Below are positions 1 through 10,468 of a stretch of DNA of 64,000 bases, in pieces; position 1 is the first letter of the stretch; each line of letters opens with the position of its first letter. The translations under genes were made by a program, and so were the position numbers. The stretch is from contig JAANYP010004240.1 in NCBI GenBank assembly GCA_020465985.1, forward strand, positions 232,552 to 296,551, given 5' to 3'. The notes beneath the pieces were generated by a model, which was not told where the DNA came from, made no database searches, and worked only from the letters and a program-made list of their open reading frames with translations. The stretch comes from Centrapalus pauciflorus (lineage: Eukaryota > Streptophyta > Magnoliopsida > Asterales > Asteraceae).

Positions 1-1270
1 TTGGCGATCCCATTTTTAAATTGTTTCCATGGAATTGGAATGAAGTCGAGATTGAAGACAATGTTATTAACGAGCAAAGCATGGCTATGGTATTAGGTTA
101 TTAGTGGCTGTTTCAATATCAAGGATAGCAGAAAGCTGGGCAATGACTTGGTTAATCGACATGCAAGTGTTGTAGTGACAAAAGAATAGTAAAATCAAAC
201 AATACAAGACAAGTATTTAATTAACAAAACATACTCATGGCCGCATCTGGCAGTCCTCTGTTTCCTTGGCTGTGATATGATAAGCACGTGCTCTAGCTGA
301 CGGAGTTACATCAGTGCTCTTCATTGTTGAACCTCCGGCATATGACTGAGATTGACTGTTGCTTCTCATTAGACATTGATGATTAAAGTGTTCAGGTTTT
401 CCACACGTGGAACAACCAAGACCTTTTGTTGGGCATTCCTCGCTACTATGACCTATTTTTGCTGCAGACATAACATATCACATCCATTGGATTACATAAC
501 CCAGTATGTGATATTTTGCATCTTTTGCACACTCGCTGTTCTGATAGAATCGCGTAAGACTTGGGCTTCTGAGGAGAGCTATAGTGATCAGTCTGAGACT
601 GAGTCTTTCCTGTCTCGAAGACTCTGCTAAATCATTGCTTCTTGGGTGGAGAAAGACACGTAGGATTGATCTGAGTTGCGCTTAGTTTCTCACCATACTC
701 CAGGTATTCACTTTCAATTAGTCTAGCTGCTTCCACCATCTCCAAGTATATATTGTATTTGTTACCACTCATCGGTTGACGTTACTTCGGATTCAATTCT
801 CTACGAAAATGATCCATCTTTATTTCTTCTGTGGCTACTTGATAAGATGAATAGCCACACAATCGCGAGAACTCGTGCTTGTATTCATCAACTGTCTTGT
901 CGCCTTGAGTCAATTGCATCAACTGAACTTCCATTCTGTCTTCCTGATCCGCGGGACAATACTTAGCGTTGAACATGTCGAGGAACTTTCCCATTCAAGT
1001 GTTTGGATGACGTCCTCTCCGTAGATACTCTTCTGTGTCTTCCACCAGGCACGGGCAGCTCCGACAAATAGAGTAGTAGCATACATGACTCTTTGTGAAC
1101 CTAAACACTAAGAGATACTGAAAATCTCCTCTGTGTGACAAATCCAGTCCAATGCCTGGATGAGGTCTATAGTACCCTCAAATGTCAAGGCACCACTAAA
1201 CTTAAAATCTTTGAATCGGTAGCCTTTTGGCTGTTCAATTTGGGCATTATCAATGGAGTTATCAGTATCA
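1..1270 (-). pseudogene. Ty3/gypsy gag remnant, C-terminal part (interrupted by element 1)
   Basis: Read on the minus strand this is the body of a Ty3/gypsy Gag. At about 782-1250 there is a retrotransposon-gag stretch, including a WW pair in the piece translated from about 1050 and the block ending in a YKHEFSRL-type motif. At about 380-470 there is a zinc-knuckle-like cluster containing CSTCGKPEHFNHQC. Stops and frameshifts separate the blocks, so it is not functional. The segment below 235 probably enters the aspartic protease, but I cannot name it. The missing N terminus lies at 10102-10286, on the other side of copia element 1, and the duplicated GACTC at 1271-1275 and 10097-10101 marks the insertion. 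Gypsy assignment is reasonably firm; the clade is unknown. Confidence 0.75.
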
Positions 1271-1275
1271 GACTC

Positions 1276-1807
1276 TGTTAGTGCATCCTGTGTGACGATA
1301 GCAGTCTAAATGTAGATAGTTCTTTTGTAATGGTTCAGGCTTCGTAATTACTAGTTAATAAACATGTTTGCTATTGTTATATATGTTTGATCTTGTTTGT
1401 GATTGATGTTTACTTAAGTTCAAAGATAAGTTCAAACATAAGTTCAAGAACACGTTCAAGAATAAGTTCAAAGCCAGGTTCGAACTTATTGGTGGACAAG
1501 TTCATGGGCTTGGGCCTTCACGAACTTGTCTGGGCCAAGTTCGAACTTAAGGCTTATAATTAAGGTGTAATCTATTATAATTAAGAACCTTTGTAGAGAT
1601 TAACGTGTAGAGAGAAGTACGAACTTGTGAGTATTTTGCAGAGAGTTTTTGGAGAGATTCACATGTCGGAACGTTTGTCGTTACGTCTATCATCGTGTTG
1701 GTCTCCGGTTTTCGTTTGCGTGATCGATCCGCTAAACCCCTGACAAGGATTCCGCACTCGTTGGATGGTGTCCGTCAAGATCGAATATGTAGGTAGGTGA
1801 CCTTACA
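1276..1807 (+). repeat. 5' LTR of element 1
   Basis: Starts TGTTAGTGCATCC and ends GGTGACCTTACA, followed at once by a PBS. It matches the segments at 9539, 42444 and 54673. The U3 part holds a run of about 12-bp units of the form ATAAGTTCAAAC, and unit number explains most of the 26-bp length difference from its partner LTR. Several AAGTTCGAACTT-type words lie just downstream. Confidence 0.9.
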
Positions 1808-1809
1808 AG

Positions 1810-1822
1810 TGGTATCGGAGCC
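1810..1822 (+). other. Primer binding site of element 1
   Basis: TGGTATCGGAGCC lies 2 bases after the LTR. It is the usual plant copia/gypsy match to the 3' end of initiator methionine tRNA, with one substitution from TGGTATCAGAGCC. Confidence 0.85.
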
Positions 1823-1835
1823 AGGTTTTTACATA

Positions 1836-1903
1836 TCAGAATATAAAGGATGATGATAAGAAACTTTACGAGGCCGACAACCGAGCTTTCTCCATTATTT
1901 TTA
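1836..1903 (+). pseudogene. gag fragment of element 1
   Basis: About 68 bases match the element 4 gag at roughly 43893-43960, a region encoding the KDDDKKLYEA-type block of a UBN2-like copia Gag. The homology then ends abruptly at the internal deletion. The leader and the start of gag are also missing, so only this sliver of Gag remains. Confidence 0.7.
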
Positions 1904-1949
1904 TGGCAATGGAGAACTTTGATAGTCGTCACAGTCATCAGGTTAAAGT

Positions 1950-3893
1950 TTCCTACCATGTTTTGGGGGGAGGCAGTGAATACCGCGTGTCACATTTTAA
2001 ACCGGGTCCTTACTGTCAAATCACAAAACAAAACCTGTTACGAAGTTCTGAATAAAAGACCACCTAATTTAACTGGCTTTGAACCGTTTGGGTACCGTGT
2101 ACTTTATTGAAAACAAAACATCAACCTAAGTTTGGTGAAAAGGCTGACGAAGGATACTTCCTAGGTTATGTCCCTAACTCACCAAACAAAAGGGTTTTTA
2201 ACAAAACAAATGGTACGGTAGAGATTGTGTTTAACATTGACGTAACAAGTTATTCACATGAACCCCAAATTGGTCCGGAATGGTTATTTGATTATGACTC
2301 ATTGTTTGAATCATTTAACATACCTTTTAGTGGAATTGCAGGTACAGTTGAAAATGACTTCTCGCCATTAAATCTGAATGACGACTATCAAAGTTTTCCA
2401 AAGTCAAGCATTCCATCTACATTTGAGCCTACAATGATAGAAGATGGGTCTCCAACAGAGAATAAACCTGAATTACCTACAAACGAGAATCAGACAAATG
2501 CTTCTAACTCAGAGGATAGTGATCATGAGGAGGAGAATGTATAGTCTGAATTCGTACTCCCGTTAGGTGAAATAGGATCAAACTTAGGAGAGAATCTTCA
2601 AGTCAATGAGATTGAGACATCGAGGATAAACAAGGATCATCCGATTGAGATTATCATAGGAAATCCGAATACCGGTGTGAGAACTAGGAGTAGTGTGAAT
2701 AACTACACGGTGTTGTTATCGATGATCAATGACTCTGAGGCGTATCACACATGTCTATACTCATGTTTTATCTCGCAAGTAGAGCCAAAGAATGTGCAAA
2801 TGGCACTGAAAGACAACTCTTGGGTTGAAGCCATGCAAGAAGAACTGTCACAGTTCAGAAAACTTGAAGTGTGGGAGTTAGTGCCGTTACCTCGAGGAGA
2901 AGTTGCAATAGGGACCAAATGAGTCTTTAAGTGCAAAAGAGATGATCGAGGTATAGTTACTCGTAACAAGGCAAGACTTGTAGTGAAAGGATTCAACCAG
3001 GAGGAGGGAATTGATTACAACGAAGTGTTTGCACCAGTAGCAAGGCTCGAGGCATTTTGTCTGTGTCTAGCCTTTGCGTCCTTCAAAGTGTTTAAGGTAT
3101 ATCAACTTGATGTAAAGAGTGCATTTCTGTAGGGCAATGTGAAGGAAATGGTGTACGTCGAACAACCGCCAATTCAAGTGAATCACAATCTCGAACCGGG
3201 TACAGAAAGTGATACTGATGTGGATCCGACAATATATTGGGCCATGATCGGGTCACTCATGTATTTAACTGCTGCAAGACCTGTCATTATATTTGTTGTG
3301 TGTATTTGTGCTAGGCTTCAAGAAATCCAAAGGAGATGCATATGAAAGCCGTGAAGCGAATTCTGAGATACCTAAAGTCGAAACCGAAGATGTGACTTTG
3401 GTATCATGCTGATGGAGATCTGGAATTAGAGGCTTATACGGATTCTGATTATGGGGGATGTAGCTTGAATCGGAAATCAACAACTGGAGGTTGTCAGTTC
3501 CTTGGAGGGAGGCTTGTATCCTTGCAATGCAAGAAACAAACTTCGGTAGCCGTATCAACGTGCGAGGCCGATTATGTAGCTGCTGGTAGTTGTTGTTCAC
3601 AGGTTTTGTGGATACAACAACAATTGCGGGATTACGGTTTGACTTACACTCATACTCCCATTAGGATAGATAATCAATCTACAATTGCTATAACTAATAA
3701 TCCAGTTAAACATAGTAAAACAAAGCACATAGACATAAGACATCATTTCTTACGTGATTGTGCTGAAAAGAATTTAATAAAACTGGTAGAAGTTGCAACG
3801 GAAGAAAATAATGCAGACTTATTCACTAAAGCATTTGATAAGTCACGCTTTGAGTTGTTAGTTCAACTAAATGGTATGTGTAATCCAGAGTAA
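1950..3893 (+). pseudogene. pol remnant of element 1: integrase end, RT, RNase H
   Basis: The first block encodes the C-terminal part of the copia integrase core (a WGEAVNTACHILNR-type motif near 1960-2010). The integrase-RT linker follows (2107-2544), then the RT N terminus (2677-2922, then past a TGA). RT continues with stops to about 3170, where a deletion removes everything from the thumb side of the palm, including the YxDD motif. The RNase H part runs 3465-3893 (a DSDYGG motif near 3440, then RKSTTGG, and CEADYVAAGSCC). Several stops look like TGG to TGA or CAG to TAG changes. No active enzyme can be made. Element 4 at 47500-49661 is the best local reference. Confidence 0.85.
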
Positions 3894-4891
3894 CTTGACC
3901 TTAGTAGTTTTTCTTTTTTAAGTAAGTTAGTTGTTTAGTAGATTTTCTTTCCTTTTATAGTAAGTTAGTAGGTTAGTTTATTAGCTTATCTTAAAAATCA
4001 AAAACAAAAGAAAAAAAGAGAGAAAATCATAAAAATTTCAAAAAAAAAAGAGAATATCGAAAAAAGAGTTAAGTCTTAGAGTCTAAGGTTCAAAGTGACG
4101 AAAATTAACACAGTCTAAACAAACTCTAATTGGTGAGCTTTCACACATAATACACCAAAAATTCTAAGTGATATACACTTTCTTGTCTGATGTGTTGGTA
4201 GGCATAATACTTGAAGGAAATCCTAACAGCTAATAAAATAATCTAGAAAATGTCATATGTGTAACTAACTTAGATGTATGACCAAAAGGTCTTAATTTCT
4301 ATGTTAGAGACATATAGACAATGATTGTAAATGAGGTACGCAAATTTATCTGGGGGATGTATAGCAACATCAAAATGCATCTTAAACAAAGAAAAGAAAA
4401 GTTTGAAAAGAAAAGGAAGTCAGAACAAATCACTTTCTTGTATGTAAGTACAGACCTGTCAACTCTGTTTTGACTCAAGCTAGCAAGATAATTCGCTTTA
4501 TTGTACATGAGTACAGACCTGTCACCGCTGTCTTGCTAACTTAAAAGGAACTCTAAGACAAACCAAGACACTCTGTTGTATGTACCGAAACGTTATAATC
4601 ATTGTGTGCCTGCCTTGATCATAGAAGTATATCTATGTATGGGACACGTAAGGTAGTTTCTTGATAAATAAAAGGCCAAGGGAATTTCCAAAGTGTTAAA
4701 TGTTTAAAGGGAAAATCATACCGACAATCGACTTGGAATGTATATCACGACAAACAACCAAAGGAATAAAAAATTCCTAAATGTGAAAGTGAAATACAGA
4801 AAATGCGTTTGACACCACTATCTGATTGAACCTTTGAGTAATTTTAAATTTTTGTTTACTTTATTTTATTTTATTTCATTATTTTAGTTTA
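3894..4891 (+). other. A/T-rich spacer after pol of element 1
   Basis: No gene is recognisable. At about 4435-4525 a block containing GTACAGACCTGTCA occurs twice. The same block occurs at 50200-50350 in element 4, so it belongs to the element. The rest is a conserved but unassigned 3' non-coding stretch shared with 49662-50760. Confidence 0.6.
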
Positions 4892-6405
4892 TTTTAAGTA
4901 GGATAAAGGTCAAAATTTTAGGATGCATTTTTGGTTGAAGAAACAAATATTGCGTGAAAATCTATTGCTTAGTGTGAATGTTTTTGCAAAGTTGGAAAAA
5001 TTCCCCTTACATGAAAAAGTTAGATTTTATTCAAGAATTTTCAAAATTTTCAGTTAAGTTCGAAATCCAGACAAATTCGAAGTTACCTTCGAACTTGCTG
5101 GAAGTTCGAACTTAAGCTAAGTTCGAAGGTGGTTGATATAAATAGGTCAACAGTACTTCATTTATGTCATCTACTCTCGAATTTAATCTCTTGTACTTGT
5201 CAGGGCGATCTCGAACATATCCTCGAACTACTCGGATATTCGAATTTCTCACTATTTCTCGAAGTTTTCCACTGTTTCTCGAACGTACACATATACTCGA
5301 GTATAGTGAACTTCCTAATGCTAAGTAAGTGTTAGTTTAGGATGTTTTTGTGGTGAAAATCAACCTTTTTTAGGTTTTATGTCATTTAAAACTAGGTGAC
5401 TTTAAATCGCAAGTTTTAAAAGCTAAAACTTAAAATAAATGATACATAACTTAGATTAGAACCTAATAGGACTAGATTACACAGTTAATTAAGTCAAATG
5501 GGGTTAAAATCATGATTCTTTAAGTTGAAAGTGACCGACTTCGAATTTGTTCTTCAGGTTCGAACTTGTCAGAATGTTCGAACTTGTTGAAATATCTATA
5601 AGTTTGAAGTCAGTCATGTTCGAATGGGTGTTTTGAACTTAATTATCTTATTTTAAGTAGGATAATGGTCAAAGTTACTAGGATGCATTTTTGGTTGAAG
5701 AAACAAATATTGCGTGAAGCTCTGTTGCTTAGTGTGAATGTTTTTGGAAAGTTGGAAAAATTCTGTTACATGAAAAAGTTGATAAAGTTGGATTTTATTC
5801 AAGAATTTTCAAAATTCTCAGTTAAGTTTGAAATCTAGACAAATTCGAAGTTACCTTCGAACTTGCTGGAAGTTCAAACTTAAGCTAAGTTCGAAGGTGG
5901 TTGATGTAAATAGTTCACTAGTACTTCATTAAAGTCATCGACCCTCGAATTTGTTGTCTCGAACTTGTCCAGGCGATCTCGAACTTATCGTTCGAACTTG
6001 TCGATTTCGAATTTCTCACTATTTCTTGAAATTTTATACTGTGTCTCGAACCTTCATACATTCATAGGAATATTGAACCAACAATATCTAAGTAAGTGTA
6101 AGATTAGGACATTTTTGTGGCAAAAATCGAACACTTTTGAGTTTTATGACATTTAAAACTAGGTGACTTTAAATCACAAGTTTTAAAAGCTAAAACTTAA
6201 AATAAATGATACATAACTTAGATTTGAACCTAATAGGACTAGATTACACTGTTAATTAAGTCAAACGAGGTTAAAATCATTGTTTACAAGTTGAAAGTGA
6301 CCGACTTCGAACTTGTTCTTCAAGTTCGAACTTGTCAGAAAGTTCGAACTTGTTGAAATATCTATAAGTTCGAAGTCATTCATGTTCGAATGGGTATTTC
6401 AAACT
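4892..6405 (+). repeat. Direct tandem duplication of the extra-ORF promoter/intron region
   Basis: Sequence beginning TTTTAAGTAGGATAA at 4892 is repeated from 5651, about 759 bases later. Both copies carry the same order of landmarks: the GGATGCATTTTTGG block, TTCGAA words, a TATA-like region, a GTAAGTG donor. The related element 4 has one copy (about 50768-51530). In the second copy the TATA box has decayed to GATGTAAATAG. Confidence 0.85.
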
Positions 6406-6510
6406 TAATTAAGTTTGAATGGTTTTTAAATTCTCGAATTTGTCTAAGTTCGAATATGTTAGACTTCGAACTTAATCAAGTTTGAAGTTATGCAATTTCG
6501 AATTTAACAA
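5047..6510 (+). repeat. TTCGAA-centred motif array upstream of the extra ORF
   Basis: Words such as AAGTTCGAA, TTCGAACTTG and CTCGAACTT recur dozens of times in both orientations, many as the palindrome AAGTTCGAACTT or fragments of it. The same word crowds the 5' leader of element 4 (43300-43680) and the LTRs of this family. It is scarce in the coding parts. It may be a binding-site array or a structured RNA region; function unknown. Confidence 0.7.
5137..5144 (+). promoter_or_regulatory. Candidate internal TATA box for the extra ORF of element 1
   Basis: A consensus TATAAATA lies about 190 bases upstream of a consensus splice donor and about 1.4 kb upstream of the ORF start. Element 4 has TATATATA at the homologous place (51022). 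The position suggests a separate Pol II promoter for the downstream ORF; no transcription evidence is available. Confidence 0.5.
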
Positions 6511-6559
6511 ATTTAATTTAAAATAAATTTCTAACAATTTAATCATCTTTTGTATGCAG
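5325..6559 (+). other. Candidate 5' intron of the extra ORF, element 1
   Basis: Donor AA|GTAAGTG at 5325, branch-like CTAAC at 6531-6535 and acceptor TTTTGTATGCAG ending at 6559 fit plant consensus well. An ATG at 5318-5320, just before the donor, would be in frame with the ORF after splicing, and the same holds in element 4. Length is 1235 nt, which equals the 472-nt intron of element 4 plus the local tandem duplication. A second donor-like GTAAGTG sits at 6092 in the duplicated copy. Confidence 0.6.
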
Positions 6560-6561
6560 AT

Positions 6562-9495
6562 ATGGGTGATCGCGCATTTTACAACAAGCATAATATGGTT
6601 ATGGCTGTCGATCTCCAATTTCCGGAGGCTCAGCCATACCGTCAAATGATAGAATTTCTGACGCAGTCCAGAGTGTCATATGCGCTAACGCATAATTCGC
6701 CGGTCATATTGACCTATGTGAGGCAGTTCTGGGATCATCTACTGGTGGATTGCACTGTCATCCCTACTGTGTTGCGTACAAGAGTAGGAGGTCAACCGAT
6801 AGTCTTTTCTGCGAACATGTTGAGACAAATCTTGCAGTTGGGCACAGAGGATCAGGAAGCAGGCCCAATAGATTTTCCAATGCTCATAAGGCAAGCGGCC
6901 TTTCTAAGAATGGGTTACGCACAGGACATAACAAAGGCGTCCTATGTAAAAAGCGGGTTAATAGGCCAGTGGAGGTATCTGGTCCACGTCATAAATGTGT
7001 GTTTTGCACCGAAGAAAGCAGGGTTCGAGACGATGGTGTCAAAGCTGCAATCTTCGTTAATTGGCCTGGTATACAATATGCAGTTCAGCTTCTTGGAGAT
7101 GTTCTTCGGGGAGTTTGTTCATCAAATAACTGCCCCTGCACGACAAAGGTTTTTGATGTATCCCCGCTTTATAATGATGATCATTCGTCACTTTTTGCCG
7201 GATTTGCCACCGTTACCTGAGCAAAGTGGCGTTGCTATAATCGATATGCGTATTTTTGCAGACTGCCAGACCCACAATGCACGAAGGGATGAGCAAGTCA
7301 GGCCACAGTTGGCCCCTATGTTCGGTGTCGTTATAGATCCTAATTTTGTTGCTCCTGAAAGTGATAATTGGATTGGTGAAGCACCCCCCCCCCCCCCCCC
7401 CCCCCAACAACAGCAGCAGCAGCAACCTAAACAGCCAAGAGCACCGGCAAGACGCACTCCGGTTGCTCGAACGATTCCCCGCTCGCAATCTGCTACAGCA
7501 ACTAGTGGGCCATTCACATCGGCACCCCAATTAGACCAACGGGAACAGACGTTGGAGGAAATCTGGGAACAAGGAACTGCAGCTCAAGAAGATATAGCTG
7601 AACAGTTGGTTCAAGATATTTTGGAACCCCCAGCTGATATAGAGGACATATTCCGACAAATCGATGAGTATCAACCTCCTGTTACCGAGTCTGAAGACAC
7701 AGAAGGTCGTGAGGAAGGAACAGTGGTTAGGGAAGAGGCAGAGGGTCAAGTCGAGACCGCCTCTGAGTCTGAATCAAGTTCCGAGGAGACAGAAGCTAAA
7801 GATCCAGCTGTTACAATCGGCAGATATGGATCTAGAGTTGTTGTTAGCCGAAAGAAGATGTCACGGCCCGTAATTCATGACGTAGAGGCAGAGGATTCTG
7901 ATTTTGAAATAGAAGAAGCCCCAGTTGCCACTCGACATAGGGCAAAAAGGCATCGCTTTATGCAGGGAGCTCCATCTACTTCTGCTATTCCATCCGCTTC
8001 AACCGCCGCTCTATCAATATCCGCCTCCATTCCATCCACCTCCGTTCCATTCACCGAAAATCAGCGGTTCACCGTCCTGTAGAGCAAAGTAGATTTTCAA
8101 ATAGTCCAAATATTCCAACTCTCTCACGCAGTGAATGAGTCACAACAGCATAACGCAAGGTTGGATCAAGAAAATGCCAAGTTACAGACTACAGTGGCAG
8201 ATCAACAAGAAGCACTGACGACTCAACAGTCCCAGATCCTGACACTGCAGACCCTGGTAGAGCAGCTTGTGAAAGATCTTCAAGCTCAGGGGGAGAATAG
8301 TTGTCGAGGAGATGAATTAAGGAGAGTGAGTAGAGATGATGAAGAAGGTGATGATCCCGGCATGCAGAAAGATTGTAAGCTAGCAGATTTTTCTCATCAG
8401 ACTTCTCAGCAAGCTAATATTCTGGGGGAGCCTCAGTCTTCTGGTACAGGAGGAGGTGAAGGTAAAGATAAAGGCAAGGGTCCAGAGGCGACAAAGCTAA
8501 TTGATCAGGAAATAATTTGAGCCGTGGCCGATATTGATGATGAAGAAGTAATGTTTGATTTTGAGGATGAAATAGAAGATCTCGAAGAAGGGGAGTTTGT
8601 CCCAGAAGACATTGTTGATTGGAGATCTGATGATGAAATATTGGCTGATGAGGAAGATGAAGCCGATGAGATCATCATTCAACAACATCCAATTACCGAT
8701 ACATACACTACGGCAGAGCAGAACATGATAGACATCGAAGTGTTTACGGATGCTTTAAATGTTGAATCAGAAAGTGAAGAGCCTGATAGAAAACTCACAA
8801 ATGAAGAGAAAAGAAAGCTTTGGTTCAGAAAGGAAGAAAAAAGGTCTGAGTTAGCTATGAAGAAGATGATGAGATTGCCTAGTCCAGGAAAGTTGTCTGG
8901 AGGCATTCTCAGCTGGTTTTTCGATAGAGAGCTACAACTTTTTGTGCTTAAGAGACGTGATGGTTTGCAGTATTTGAAGAGAACGTTGAAAGTATTCAAT
9001 ACACTGCCAAACTGCGAAGTCAAAGAACTGGCGTGGATGAATTTGATAAACCTAGGAGATGACCAATACGCTGAAGTGATAGTGAGAATCATAAGAAAAG
9101 AAGGTCGATCTGGAAGGTTTGAGAAGATAAAGCCGATGGAAGGAAAAAGGATACTGGATGAATCAAAAATAGATCCGTTGACTGGGAAACCTTGGATGAA
9201 GGTTCCGTTGAAGACAATGCCATAGGATGTTCTTGCAAACATGAAGTGGTGGTTCGTCGACAACGAAACAGTAGAGGTAGTAATGGAGGATCATGAAGAC
9301 AAAGTCATTTTGAAAGTATATGACCCTCTACATTTTGTAAACCTATCTCAGAGCGACCTGCAGAAGCTTCATGAGCAGCCAATCTATTTTCACGAAGGTT
9401 GGAGATCTGAAGGCAGGAAGTACCAGAAGGTAGTCAAGGTTTGTATAGAGAAGGGTTTGTATGCTGGTAGCATTTTGAATAGGCCTAGTACTTAG
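6562..9495 (+). pseudogene. Extra (post-pol) ORF of element 1, three in-frame stops
   Basis: One reading frame of about 977 codons starts at ATG 6562 in a good context and runs to 9495. It is broken only by stops at 8080-8082, 8518-8520 and 9223-9225, with no frameshift. The N-terminal 200 residues form the shared domain (FL and YAL motifs, QFW with W57, an R..L.L segment near 85, WRYLVHVI near 140). A proline/glutamine tract follows, with a 22-base C run at 7384-7405, then a long Glu/Ser-rich acidic region. A predicted coiled coil (about 510-570, Gln-rich heptads) and a basic/hydrophobic C-terminal domain (about 780-975) complete it. I see no transmembrane or signal segment, so it is not a typical envelope protein. 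Function unknown. Its good preservation beside a ruined pol is notable. Confidence 0.8.
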
Positions 9496-9528
9496 ACTAA
9501 TTAAATATCTAGTTAGAAGCTATCATCA

Positions 9529-9538
9529 ATGGGGAGTT
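9529..9538 (+). other. Polypurine tract of element 1
   Basis: AATGGGGAGTT directly precedes the 3' LTR, about 30 bases after the end of the extra ORF. It is slightly degraded compared with the AGGGGGAGAT tracts of elements 2, 3 and 6. Confidence 0.75.
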
Positions 9539-10096
9539 TGTTAGTGCATCTTGTGTGACGATAGCAGTCTAAATGTAGATAGTTCTTTTGTAATGGTTCA
9601 GGCTTCGTAATTACCAGTTAATACACATGTTTGATATTGGTTATATATGTTTGACCTTGTTTGTGATTGATGTTTACTTAAGTTCAAAGATAAGTTCAAA
9701 CATAAGTTCAAGAACAAGTTCAAGAACAAGTTCAAAGACAAGTTCTAGAATAAGTTCAAAGCGAGGTTCGAACTTATTGGTGGACAAGTTCGTGGGCTTG
9801 GGCCTTCACGAACTTGTCTGGACCAAGTTCAAACTTAAGGCTTATAATTAAGGTGTAATCAGTTTTAATTAAGAACCTTTGCAGAGATTAATGTCTAGAG
9901 AGAAGTACGAACTTGTGAGTAATTTGCAGAGAGTTTTTAGAGAGATTCACGTGTCGGGACGTTTTTGGTTACGTCTATCATCGTGTTGGTCTCCGGTTTT
10001 CGTGTGCGTGATCGATCCGTTAAACCCCTAACGAGGATTTCGCACTCGTTGGACGGTGTCGCGTCAAGATCGGATCCGTAGGTTGGTGACCTTACA
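9539..10096 (+). repeat. 3' LTR of element 1
   Basis: Matches the LTR at 1276 from TGTTAGTGCATC to CTTACA. It is 26 bp longer, mostly through additional AAGTTC-containing units near 9715-9760, and carries scattered substitutions. GACTC follows at 10097-10101, completing the target-site duplication. Confidence 0.9.
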
Positions 10097-10101
10097 GACT
10101 C

Positions 10102-10286
10102 ATCATTATGGATTTGCTTATCCTTTCTTTTGTTCTTTTTATCAAACTTACGTTTTGCTTCAGCCTCATCACGAGCCTGAAACCGTTATTGGATTAGTTG
10201 AAATTTTAGTTCATTTTGTTGTGTTGTATCATCTCAAACAGTTGCTGAGGGGTGACATTATCAGGAATTCCTCCTTGTCCAGACAT
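10102..10286 (-). pseudogene. Ty3/gypsy gag N terminus, continuing 1-1270
   Basis: On the minus strand an ATG at 10286 opens a Gag N terminus (reading MSGQGGIPDN...), soon broken by stops. The reading passes into the remnant at 1-1270 across the element 1 insertion. Upstream on the minus strand come a leader, a PBS and an LTR end, so the layout of the 5' part of a gypsy element is preserved. Confidence 0.7.
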
Positions 10287-10453
10287 CTTTACTGAAAAAT
10301 AAAAGTTCAAGTGACTTTCAGTTTATTTTTCCCATCCTAACAGTCTGTACATCCTATCTCAGTTCAAGCCACCTTGCATGATTGACACTTTATGTATTGC
10401 TTAAGTTTGAGACCAAGTATTACTTTCATAATACTTGATTCACTCAAACTATT

Positions 10454-10465
10454 GCTCTGATACCA
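10454..10465 (-). other. Primer binding site of the minus-strand gypsy element
   Basis: The complement reads TGGTATCAGAGC, the standard initiator-Met tRNA match. It lies 3 bases inside an LTR end that reads GGGCTTGACA. Confidence 0.85.
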
Positions 10466-10468
10466 TCC

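Larger units (their letters stand above)
1276..10096 (+). mobile_element. Copia element 1: Sirevirus-like LTR retrotransposon, internally deleted
   Basis: Two related LTRs (532 and 558 bp) in direct orientation enclose a PBS, a gag-pol remnant, a long spacer, the extra ORF and a purine tract. GACTC flanks both ends as a 5-bp target-site duplication, so this is one insertion event, into a minus-strand gypsy gag. Compared with element 4 of the same family, the internal part jumps at about 1900-1950 from early gag straight into the end of integrase. A second deletion near 3170 removes the RT catalytic block. The element cannot mobilise itself. It nevertheless retains the complete extra ORF with only three in-frame stops. 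Confidence 0.9.

Noticed and set aside
5047..6510. TTCGAA words as heat-shock elements
   Set aside because: Heat-shock elements need TTC and GAA separated by two bases; here they are adjacent, so the spacing is wrong.
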